Shown piece after piece: positions 1-6,352 of a stretch of DNA of 6,429 bases. A model generated the notes under the pieces. The model did no database searches. It was given only the letters and a program-made list of their open reading frames with translations, and was not told the origin of the DNA. Both the position numbers and the translations under genes were made by a program. This stretch comes from an uncultured Candidatus Udaeobacter sp. GTDB taxonomy: Bacteria > Verrucomicrobiota > Verrucomicrobiia > Chthoniobacterales > UBA10450. The stretch lies in NCBI GenBank assembly GCA_955652715.1, contig CATPBS010000215.1:1-6429 (forward strand), read 5' to 3'. Within the stretch, counting starts at the first letter, position 1, and every line of letters begins with the position of its first letter.

Positions 1-900
1 ACTGCCGGTCTGTCGCTAAAAAAGATTCGGCAACTCTATCGCGAGGCTGATGCGATCCTGAACGTTTGCGGCGCGCAGGAATTTAATGATGACCTGCTCG
101 TTTCCGATCGGATTCTTTACATCGAGAGCGACCCTGGCGTTGAGCAAATCAAGATCGACAGGGGCGTGAAATCGACAATCGAATATCTGCGACGCCATCG
201 CGCGCTTTTTACATTCGGCGAAAACATCGGGACGGAAAGGTTTCCCGTTCCGACGCATGGATTCGAATGGCTCCCAACGCGGCAACCGGTGGTGACCGAT
301 TTGTGGAAAACGAAACGATCCCCTTCCCGGGCTGCGGTATTCACGACAGTAGCAAACTGGTCCACCAGCGGCTTGAAAGATATTTCATGGCGCGGACAAA
401 AATATCTCTGGAGCAAATCGCGCGAATTTCTTCGATTCATTTTTGCGCCGAAAAAAGCTGGTGAAACGTTTGAACTGGCGACCAATATCGAGCACGCCGC
501 CACCCGGAAGAAATTTGAAAGAAACGGCTGGCGACTATGCTGCCCTCTGCAGATGAGCGTCGATTACTGGCTTTATCGCGATTATATCCAGCGCTCCAAA
601 GGTGAATTCACTGTCGCCAAGGATCAATACGTCCGGCTCAACACGGCCTGGTTCAGCGATCGGAGCGCATGCTACCTGGCAGCAGGTCGACCAGTTATCA
701 CTCAGGAAACAGGCTTCACGAAAATCTATCGCGGGAAAGCTGGACTATTATCCTTTCGATCCGCTGCAGAGATCGTCGAAGGAGTGAAAGCGATCAATCG
801 CGATTACGCAAAACATTCCCGGGCTGCTTATGATCTTGCCCGCGAATTCTTCGAATCCGAAAAGGTGCTCAAATCGATTCTCGACCGCGCTGGCATTTGA
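1..900 (+). CDS. Glycosyltransferase, family 1-like (5' end outside window)
   Basis: This is the C-terminal part of a GT-B-fold, family-1-like glycosyltransferase. The frame is open from base 1 to the TGA at 898-900, giving 299 visible residues, so the GTG at 166 is internal and not the true start. Visible family landmarks, numbered from base 1, are LFTFGENIG at about 69-77 followed by a P-T-x-G-F-x-W-x-P-T-R-Q-P-V segment, then RDYIQRSKGEFTVAK, and the strongest signature F-S-D-R-S-A-C-Y-L-A-A-G-R-P from about residue 218 followed by a Q-E-T-G-F segment. In related proteins this last block lies in the C-terminal, nucleotide-sugar-binding Rossmann domain. A helical tail (SAAEIVEGVKAINRDYAKH) ends the protein, as is usual in the family. 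No membrane segment is visible. The acceptor and sugar donor cannot be told from sequence. The family call is from remembered motif similarity; the truncated N-terminus would carry the acceptor-binding half. Confidence 0.85.
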   Translation, partial: TAGLSLKKIRQLYREADAILNVCGAQEFNDDLLVSDRILYIESDPGVEQIKIDRGVKSTIEYLRRHRALFTFGENIGTERFPVPTHGFEWLPTRQPVVTDLWKTKRSPSRAAVFTTVANWSTSGLKDISWRGQKYLWSKSREFLRFIFAPKKAGETFELATNIEHAATRKKFERNGWRLCCPLQMSVDYWLYRDYIQRSKGEFTVAKDQYVRLNTAWFSDRSACYLAAGRPVITQETGFTKIYRGKAGLLSFRSAAEIVEGVKAINRDYAKHSRAAYDLAREFFESEKVLKSILDRAGI

Positions 901-1061
901 GTTGATCTCCCTGGTTGAGCAACGGCAAGTGATTCTTTGCACGTCAGCAGATTTGAACGCATTAAGCATGTAGTATGTCAGTATGTGCCCGAAGCCGATT
1001 GCAATTCACATTCGAATCTTGATTTTCCATTACGCTGTTTAAGTTTCCAGCCTTTCCGCCC
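901..1061. other. Intergenic gap upstream of the HtrA operon
   Basis: This 161-base gap separates the glycosyltransferase stop from the first HtrA-like gene and presumably holds the operon promoter. I could not find a convincing -35/-10 pair. A small direct repeat, AGTATGT followed by CAGTATGT at about 972-986, lies mid-gap. The bases just before the ATG at 1062 are pyrimidine-rich (TTTCCAGCCTTTCCGCCC) and contain no Shine-Dalgarno sequence. No RNA gene or terminator hairpin with a T-run was recognised. Confidence 0.5.
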
Positions 1062-2666
1062 ATGAAGCGTGTTCTTATCGCTATTTTTGTTGCCTTGCTG
1101 CTGTCGCCGATTTTGGACGCGCAGCAAAGCACGCCAGCACCTCCTCCCCTTGAACCACAGGTTCCACAGCGGCCGGGTCCGTGGAGGTCGAGCCCGCCTG
1201 CACAAGAAGTCGTTCCAGTTCCCGTTCCGATTGCGCCGCCAAAGCCAAACGGACCGGTCCAGAGAAGCCTTGTCCGAATCACAGCCACAGCGATCCAGCC
1301 CGATTACAGGGCGCCGTGGAATGCAGGAGCGCTCGAGCGCGGTGTCGGTGCCGGGTTTGTGATAAGTGGCAATCGCATTCTGACAAACGCGCATGTGGTT
1401 GCAAATAGCCGTTATCTCACCGTGGAGCGCGACGGCGATCCGAACAAATATCCGGCGACGGTGCAATTTATTGCCAACGATTGCGACCTAGCACTCATCA
1501 CCGTGCCCGCCCCGGACTTTTTTAAAAACATGTTGCCGTTAAAATTTGGCGGAATTCCTACGCTGGAGTCCACCGTCTCCGCCTATGGTTATCCAATTGG
1601 CGGTGAACGGATGTCGGTTACAACCGGAATCGTGTCGCGAATTGATTTCCAGCTCTACACTCATTCGTCGGTTGACCAGCACCTGGCGATCCAAATCAGC
1701 GCGCAGATCAACCCCGGCAACAGTGGCGGCCCGGTGATGCAAGACGGCAAAGTGGTTGGGGTCGCTTTTCAAGGTTATAGCGGCGATGTCGCCCAGGGGG
1801 TCGCCTACATGATTCCCACACCGGTAATTAATCGGTTTTTGAAGGATATCAGTAATGGGCATTATGACGAATATCCCGATCTCGCAATCACCTATGCGAA
1901 ATTACAAAATCCCGCCCAAAGAAGGTTTCTTGGATTAAAAGATGACGATCACGGCGTGCTCGTGAGCTCTGTGGTCGCGGCAGGTCCATCGGATGGTATT
2001 CTCCGGCAGGGTGACGTCCTTCTTACGATCGACGGCCATCCCATCGCGAGCGATGCAAATGTGGAGCTGGAAGGCGAACGCGCGCAGTTCGAGGAGGTCG
2101 TCGAGCGAAAGTTTAAGGGTGATTCAGTTAAGTTCGATATTTTGCGCGACAAGCAGCCGATGACGGTGACAATTAACTTATACAAGCCATGGCCGTACTC
2201 GGTTCAAGGCCATAGCTATGATGTGCGGCCGCGTTACGTCCTTTATGGCGGTCTGCTTTTTCAGCCGTTGAGCCTGGACATGCTGGAAGCGTACCGCACA
2301 ACGGATCTGCGCCTCCGACATTTCTTCGAATATTTCATTCTTGATCAAATTTATTTGCAGCATCCGGATGTTATTGTGTTGAGTAACATTTTGCCGGATC
2401 CGATTAACACCTATCTGGCGCCCTACCGCGGCGGGATTGTGGACGAAGTAAACGGTAAGAAAGTTCGAACGCTCGACGAATTGGCGAACGCTTTTGCTGG
2501 AGCACCGGAGCGGCTGGTCATTCGGATGATCGGTGACGGACCTCCGTTGGTACTGGATCGTAACAAGGTGGAGGGTGCGCGCGAACGCATCAAGATGCGT
2601 TACAATGTGTCAAAAGAGCAAAATCTCGATGCGTCAAGCGAGCTGGCGCAGGCAAACAAAATCTAG
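1062..2666 (+). CDS. Exported HtrA/Deg-type serine protease with PDZ domains (DEG9-like architecture)
   Basis: A 534-residue trypsin-fold (S1C) endopeptidase, probably a periplasmic or envelope quality-control protease. Residues 1-20 form a signal peptide (MKRV, hydrophobic core, likely signal peptidase I cut after LDA). Residues 21-66 are a Pro-rich linker including VPVPVP. The protease domain spans about 68-262 with an intact triad: His111 in TNAHVV, Asp142 in CDLALI and Ser221 in NPGNSGGP. PDZ1 is at about 275-375 (GVLVSSVVAAGPS, then LRQGDVLLTIDG). A second PDZ-like domain is at about 388-515 (YVLYGGLLFQPLS, IVDEVNGKKVRTLDELANAF). This order and the second-PDZ motif Y-x-x-x-G-G-L-x-F-Q-x-L resemble plant DEG9/DEG2-type proteins more than E. 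coli DegP. The ATG at 1062 is the first start after an in-frame TGA at 1020-1022, and it fits the signal peptide. No Shine-Dalgarno site precedes it. It is followed after one base by a degenerate paralogue. The substrate is unknown. Confidence 0.93.
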   Translation: MKRVLIAIFVALLLSPILDAQQSTPAPPPLEPQVPQRPGPWRSSPPAQEVVPVPVPIAPPKPNGPVQRSLVRITATAIQPDYRAPWNAGALERGVGAGFVISGNRILTNAHVVANSRYLTVERDGDPNKYPATVQFIANDCDLALITVPAPDFFKNMLPLKFGGIPTLESTVSAYGYPIGGERMSVTTGIVSRIDFQLYTHSSVDQHLAIQISAQINPGNSGGPVMQDGKVVGVAFQGYSGDVAQGVAYMIPTPVINRFLKDISNGHYDEYPDLAITYAKLQNPAQRRFLGLKDDDHGVLVSSVVAAGPSDGILRQGDVLLTIDGHPIASDANVELEGERAQFEEVVERKFKGDSVKFDILRDKQPMTVTINLYKPWPYSVQGHSYDVRPRYVLYGGLLFQPLSLDMLEAYRTTDLRLRHFFEYFILDQIYLQHPDVIVLSNILPDPINTYLAPYRGGIVDEVNGKKVRTLDELANAFAGAPERLVIRMIGDGPPLVLDRNKVEGARERIKMRYNVSKEQNLDASSELAQANKI

Positions 2667-2667
2667 A

Positions 2668-4167
2668 ATGCTAAGACAATCTCTTATTGGTTTCGGCGTC
2701 GTTATTGTCGCAGCTAGTGGGACGCTGGCGAAAAAGGAACCTGCTGTTGAGGCCGCGGCAGCTAGGCAAAAACAGCTGGCACTCGTCCGTGTGAATGTAA
2801 CCGGACAGTCGTATGATTATTTTCGACCGTGGCAAAAGAAAGCGCCATTTTCAAAACGAGCGCTCGGCGCGGTTTTGTCTAAAGGGCGTGTCCTGGTCAC
2901 TGCCGATCTTGTTACAAACCAAAACTATGTCGAACTCGAGCGAGCCGAGTCCGGCGAAAAAACAGCGGCGAACGTGCAGGTGATTGATTACGAAGCCAAC
3001 CTGGCGCTGCTTGAACCGGCCGAGAAAACATTTTTGGACGGAATCACGCCGCTCGAAATCACACCTGACACTGTGGTTGGCGACCGGCTCGCCGCGTGGC
3101 AATTGGAACCGACCGGCGCGTTGCTCGCGACGGAAGGCCTGGTGACAACCGTGCAAATGACGACTTACCCCATCGACGTTGGGCAATTCCTCACTTACCG
3201 CATCAGTATTCCGATGCAATATCGGGAGAACAGTTACACCGTTCCCCTGGTTAAGAACAACAAGCTCGCCGGATTGCTACTGCGTTACGATTCGCGCTCG
3301 CAACTGCTGGACGCCATCCCAGCACCAGTTATTACACATTTTTTAAAGGAGGCCGAAAGCAAGAACTATCGTGGTTTTCCCTCTGCTGGATTCTCATTCT
3401 TCCCAACGCGCGATCCGCAGTTGCGTGAGTTCTCCGGAGAAAAAGGCAAAGCCGGCGGCGTTTACGTCACCAATGTGGAACCAGGCACACCGGCAATGAA
3501 GGCCGACCTCCAGGTTGGCGACATCGTGACAGCGGTTGCGAACAATGAAATCGACCAAAATGGCAACTACGTTGATCCGCTTTATGGGAAAATTGAGTTC
3601 ACAAATCTGCTGACAGCGCACGCGTACGCTGGCGATGTTGTCCCTTTCCACATTCAGCGCAACGGCAAACCGATGCAGCTAAATGTGACTTTGGAACATC
3701 GCGATGCGAAGGACTATGTGAGTCCGCCTTATTATCTCGATCAGCCGCCACGGTACTATGTCGTCGGAGGCCTGATTTTTCAGGAGCTTTCCCGCCAATA
3801 TCTCAAGGAATGGGGACTGAACTGGCAACGAGAAGCTCCCCAACGTTTGGTTTACCTCGACCATTTCCAATCCGAACTGTTTCCACAGAGGAATCGGCGC
3901 GTCGTGATTCTAAGCCAGGTGCTTCCTGCCAACGGCACAATCGGCTATGATGACCTTGCGTATCTAACAGTGACCAGAGTAAACGGCAAAGAAATCAAAT
4001 CGTTAGACGACCTGGCCGAAGCGGTAAAACAACCAATCGAAGGTTTCATCAAAATCGAGACGGAAGAAGATCCGAAACAGATCGAGCTCGATGCGACACA
4101 AGTCGCCGCCGAAGCGCCGGAGCTTCAAGAAAACTACGGCATCTCCTCGTTACAAAGGCTGCAGTGA
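2668..4167 (+). CDS. Degenerate HtrA/Deg paralogue with PDZ domains, probable pseudoprotease
   Basis: A 499-residue paralogue of the preceding protease with the same domain order. The signal peptide covers residues 1-21 (MLRQSLIGFGVVIVAASGTLA). The trypsin-like domain is at about 36-228, PDZ1 at about 240-343 (GGVYVTNVEPGTPAMKADL, VGDIV), and a DEG9-like second PDZ domain at about 360-495 (YYVVGGLIFQELS, VVILSQVLP, VTRVNGKEIKSLDDLAEAV). Aligned by eye to its neighbour, the catalytic His is Asp80 (VTADLV), the catalytic Asp is Asn111 (ANLALL), and the nucleophile region reads RENSYTVP: Ser189 may remain, but the G-N-S-G-G oxyanion loop is lost. Hydrolysis by the normal mechanism is therefore unlikely. 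The frame is open further upstream (an ATG lies at 2533), but that extension overlaps the previous gene and lacks a signal peptide, so the ATG at 2668 is chosen. It sits one base after the TAG at 2664-2666, which implies coupled translation. A binding, chaperone or regulatory role beside the active protease is inferred. Confidence 0.9.
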   Translation: MLRQSLIGFGVVIVAASGTLAKKEPAVEAAAARQKQLALVRVNVTGQSYDYFRPWQKKAPFSKRALGAVLSKGRVLVTADLVTNQNYVELERAESGEKTAANVQVIDYEANLALLEPAEKTFLDGITPLEITPDTVVGDRLAAWQLEPTGALLATEGLVTTVQMTTYPIDVGQFLTYRISIPMQYRENSYTVPLVKNNKLAGLLLRYDSRSQLLDAIPAPVITHFLKEAESKNYRGFPSAGFSFFPTRDPQLREFSGEKGKAGGVYVTNVEPGTPAMKADLQVGDIVTAVANNEIDQNGNYVDPLYGKIEFTNLLTAHAYAGDVVPFHIQRNGKPMQLNVTLEHRDAKDYVSPPYYLDQPPRYYVVGGLIFQELSRQYLKEWGLNWQREAPQRLVYLDHFQSELFPQRNRRVVILSQVLPANGTIGYDDLAYLTVTRVNGKEIKSLDDLAEAVKQPIEGFIKIETEEDPKQIELDATQVAAEAPELQENYGISSLQRLQ

Positions 4168-4174
4168 CGTCGCT

Positions 4175-4215
4175 CTGATCGGCATCTCGGTGTCTGGGGA
4201 GCTTTTAACGATCAG
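4175..4215. terminator. Weak inverted repeat between convergent genes, possible terminator
   Basis: The 49-base gap between the convergent HtrA paralogue and the pafA-like gene contains a perfect 7-base inverted repeat, CTGATCG at 4175-4181 and CGATCAG at 4209-4215, separated by 27 bases. A competing 5-base stem, GAGCT at 4199-4203 with AGCTC at 4214-4218, overlaps it. A short TTTT lies at 4203-4206, but no stem is followed by a clear T-run on either strand. The position suits a bidirectional transcription end, but the stems are weak and could be chance. Confidence 0.22.
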
Positions 4216-4216
4216 C

Positions 4217-5641
4217 TCAATCGCCACCACTGTTCGTCGCACGCGGCCTTGATAAGAAACGTTCTACTTCGTCGTTATAGGTCTCAAACGGATTCCCCAT
4301 GACAAGAAAATCGCGGCTGTCGCATGCGATGGAATCCCAGTTGATAACATAAGGGAAGTTGCAGCTCTGAAAAAAAGACACTGCCAGCGCCCGGCCTGAT
4401 GCGCGCGTGTTAGCCGGAGGAACATGCGTCGCGCTGGGACACCGGACGTGGTTGTTCCACTCCGCGATTCGTTTTCCAGGTGTGACGCCAAAGAACAATC
4501 CACGGCGCGGGTCGATATTGTGATATTCTAGGTCAATGCTTTGCAGCCACGGATCGTCCCAGCTTAGTCCTTCGGACTCGACAAATGCTTCCAGTAACCA
4601 TTTTTTCGTGATCCAATCAACGCCGCCAATAAGCGCATGGCGATTGTATGGGATCGCTTCAAGCACGAATCCCCAGTTTTCCAGTAACCACTTTGTTTCC
4701 GCGCTGCTATTGTGCAGATACTTCTGCGCGAGCTGGTGAAATTCCCATTGCACGTCAAGCGCGCCTATGGTTTTGCCGTTCTCAAGACGAACAATCCATC
4801 GTTGAGTGGGATCACGAGAGACGTCACGTGTGCTCTGCACCGCATCCGCGAGCACGAGGTTTCGCGGCAAACGGCCTTCTTCCAGCAATGACAGAACGCA
4901 GGCAGTCGTCCCGATCTTTAGCGCAGTGGCGTACGGGCTCATGTTGGAATCGCCAATGAGCAAATGGAGCCGGCGATATTTTCGGTAATCAGCCAGCGGT
5001 TCGTCGCGCGCGTTGATGATGGCGCGATTAAATTGCACCCACTGATAAATGTCGTTCACAATGTGATCGGCGCGCTGACTGAGCTGAAAATGGACCTGGG
5101 CCTCCGGTTGCTGCGGCTCGAAATCGAACGCGAGTGGGTTCGATTGACCCACTCGCCCGGCACCAGTAAAAATCTGCCGCGTCGCTAAAAAAGTCAGCAG
5201 CGTTCCCAAGATTGGAGGCGTGAACTGCGCCTCCCTTTTCATCAGATAATTCTCGTGGCAGCCAAAAGTGGCTCCGGTGTGGTGATCCACGTTGTTTTTG
5301 ATGAACGACACACGATCCTCCGCTCCTAGTGCGGCGAGTGACGATTGCAGCAGGTCGTCACCGGCTAGCTCATACGTCACAAGATCGTGCAGATGCAAAC
5401 ACTCCGGCGACGCGTACTCGATATGTCCCATGTCGAGGTAGAGACGCCCGCCATTGAGGAGAAATCCTCCATTTCCCGGTGGTTCCTCGTAGTCGCGGTA
5501 ATGCAAATCGATCGTGCCAGCATCCGCCTTTCGGAAGAGATAGTTTTTAACCTTCGCCGGCCACAGCTCTGAATTGACGTGCGGTTCCTCTTCACTCAGA
5601 AGACAGCCGTATTCGGTTTCGATTCCAACGATGCGATCCAT
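4217..5641 (-). CDS. pafA: PafA/Dop-family Pup (or UBact) ligase or deamidase
   Basis: A 474-residue carboxylate-amine-ligase-fold enzyme. PafA uses ATP to join the C-terminal side chain of a Pup-like modifier to substrate lysines; Dop deamidates or removes it. Numbered from the ATG at 5641, the N-terminus reads MDRIVGIETEYG, with metal-binding-type Glu8 and Glu10. Next come YLFRK, NGGRLYLD with the conserved catalytic-type Asp70, EYASPEC, KNNVD near 116-120, GCHENYL, SQRADHI, INARDEPLAD, KYRRLHLLIGDSN, and a C-terminal NTRA and NPFETYNDEVERFL region. GIETEYG, YLFRK, GCHENYL and the C-terminal segment favour PafA; FQLSQRADHI and LKIGTTACVLSLLEEG resemble Dop. The full Dop loop is missing, but a short insert, DYEEPPGNGGF, lies at its place. 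Length is intermediate between PafA (about 450) and Dop (about 500). A TTG at 5650 would add three residues; the ATG is preferred because it fits family N-termini. No modifier or proteasome gene is nearby. The family is certain, the subtype not. Confidence 0.93.
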   Translation of the reverse strand: MDRIVGIETEYGCLLSEEEPHVNSELWPAKVKNYLFRKADAGTIDLHYRDYEEPPGNGGFLLNGGRLYLDMGHIEYASPECLHLHDLVTYELAGDDLLQSSLAALGAEDRVSFIKNNVDHHTGATFGCHENYLMKREAQFTPPILGTLLTFLATRQIFTGAGRVGQSNPLAFDFEPQQPEAQVHFQLSQRADHIVNDIYQWVQFNRAIINARDEPLADYRKYRRLHLLIGDSNMSPYATALKIGTTACVLSLLEEGRLPRNLVLADAVQSTRDVSRDPTQRWIVRLENGKTIGALDVQWEFHQLAQKYLHNSSAETKWLLENWGFVLEAIPYNRHALIGGVDWITKKWLLEAFVESEGLSWDDPWLQSIDLEYHNIDPRRGLFFGVTPGKRIAEWNNHVRCPSATHVPPANTRASGRALAVSFFQSCNFPYVINWDSIACDSRDFLVMGNPFETYNDEVERFLSRPRATNSGGD

Positions 5642-5860
5642 TGCAAGCAATTATGCACTGAATGCAGATTTGGCTAAGCGAAAAAGCGATTCTCCCACCT
5701 TGGTCTTCTCTGCAAATCGGGAGAGGCGAATCCCTACCTCGCATGCGGATCAGTTCAAAATGCGAGAAAGCACCTTTCCCCTTCCCGAAACGAAAGGAAT
5801 GAAGTGAGGGATTGTTTTCGCGCTCTTGAACCATACAGGAAACGGTCGGACCTTCATCAA
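5642..5860. other. Divergent intergenic region between pafA-like gene and DUF5069 gene
   Basis: These 219 bases should hold the promoters of both divergent genes. I searched it on both strands for a small modifier gene (Pup/UBact type, about 60-70 codons ending in Gly-Gly-Glu/Gln) and saw none. Open frames here have unlikely composition and overlap the pafA-like gene. A purine-rich AAAGGA at about 5793-5798 sits correctly before a GTG at 5804 that would extend the DUF5069 protein. An imperfect TCTCCC/GGGAGA inverted repeat near 5690-5725 has a loop of about 22 bases and is not convincing. Confidence 0.4.
5650..5655 (-). promoter_or_regulatory. Candidate -10 element of the pafA-like gene
   Basis: Read on the minus strand, CATAAT matches the bacterial -10 consensus TATAAT at five of six positions. 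It ends eight bases before the ATG at 5641, so transcription starting at the usual distance would give an almost leaderless mRNA. No Shine-Dalgarno sequence lies before that ATG, which agrees. No good -35 box is seen at 16-18 bases upstream, so the call is tentative. Confidence 0.25.
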
Positions 5861-6292
5861 ATGGCCACGGTTGCTCTCCGCAGTCCTTCTAAAAAAGTAG
5901 GTGGTCTCTTCTATTTTGGGCGGATGCTCGACAAGATCGCGCTGCACTCAAAAGGCGAATTACCTTCGGACTATCACGCCAATCTTGGAAAGGGCTTTGA
6001 CCAGAAATGCGTACGTTTCCTCCGAGTCAACTACGATCAGTTAGTCGATCGCGTAAAAAAGGGCGGCACCGACGAGGAGATTTTGCAATGGTGCTTTAGC
6101 AATGGGCGCAAACCCTCGGAAGACGACATTTACGTTTGGAACGAATTCATGCGCAAGCGCGGCTGGAACGATGAAGTGTCCGCAATATTGAACCGCCGGA
6201 AAGCTGAGGCAGGAATGGCTGACAGATCTGATATTGAGACGTCGTTCCAGTTTATCGATGCTGACGAAGGGCGTCTGCCGAAACCTGCGTAG
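5861..6292 (+). CDS. DUF5069 domain protein
   Basis: A 143-residue protein of the DUF5069 family, whose function is unknown. The family pattern runs through the whole length: LRSPSKKVGG at 6-15, YFGRMLDKI at 18-26, a YHANLGKGFD segment near 38-47, a C-x-RFL-x-V-x-Y segment, GGTDEEILQWCF at 68-79, NGRKPSEDDIYVWNEFM at 81-97, RKRGWNDE at 98-105, and a tail with a Lys-Ala-Glu-Ala-Gly segment, DRSDIET and DADEGRLPKPA. It is soluble, with no signal peptide or membrane segment, and appears mostly alpha-helical. Conserved Trp, Asp and Glu residues suggest a small conserved fold, but I infer no reaction. The ATG at 5861 gives MATVALRSP, close to where the family domain begins. An in-frame GTG at 5804 with a good AAAGGA site five bases before it would add 19 residues (MRDCFRALEPYRKRSDLHQ) and cannot be excluded. 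It is divergent from the pafA-like gene and convergent with the pterin dehydratase. Confidence 0.88.
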   Translation: MATVALRSPSKKVGGLFYFGRMLDKIALHSKGELPSDYHANLGKGFDQKCVRFLRVNYDQLVDRVKKGGTDEEILQWCFSNGRKPSEDDIYVWNEFMRKRGWNDEVSAILNRRKAEAGMADRSDIETSFQFIDADEGRLPKPA

Positions 6293-6352
6293 GGACACGG
6301 CGCTGCCGCGAAACTTCCGTGGAACGGCGCAGGGGCGTCGCTTACCACATTG

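Noticed and set aside
166..168. GTG as the start of the glycosyltransferase
   Set aside because: The frame stays open to base 1 with protein-like composition, and the family is longer than 244 residues, so the gene begins outside the window.
978..1466. A 162-codon open frame on the minus strand over the start of the first HtrA-like gene
   Set aside because: It is antisense to a gene with clear protease motifs, and its translation is Arg/Cys/Trp-rich with no recognisable domain.
2533..2667. A 45-codon N-terminal extension of the second HtrA-like protein
   Set aside because: It overlaps the end of the first gene in another frame, has implausible composition, and would bury the signal peptide that starts at 2668.
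5181..5193. GTCGCTAAAAAAG also occurs at 12-24, a 13-base exact repeat
   Set aside because: Both copies lie inside coding sequence on opposite coding strands, with no flanking similarity; taken as chance.
5690..5725. TCTCCC/GGGAGA inverted repeat in the divergent region as an operator
   Set aside because: The arms are only six bases with a loop of about 22 bases and no second copy nearby; too weak to call.
5592..5834. An 80-codon minus-strand frame as a possible small Pup-like modifier gene
   Set aside because: It overlaps the start of the pafA-like gene, does not end in a Gly-Gly-Glu/Gln tail, and has no Pup-like acidic disordered composition.
6293..6352. GC-rich partial inverted repeats between the DUF5069 and pterin dehydratase genes (CCGCG and CGTGG)
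   Set aside because: The stem has a mismatch and there is no T-run on either strand, so a terminator call is not supported.
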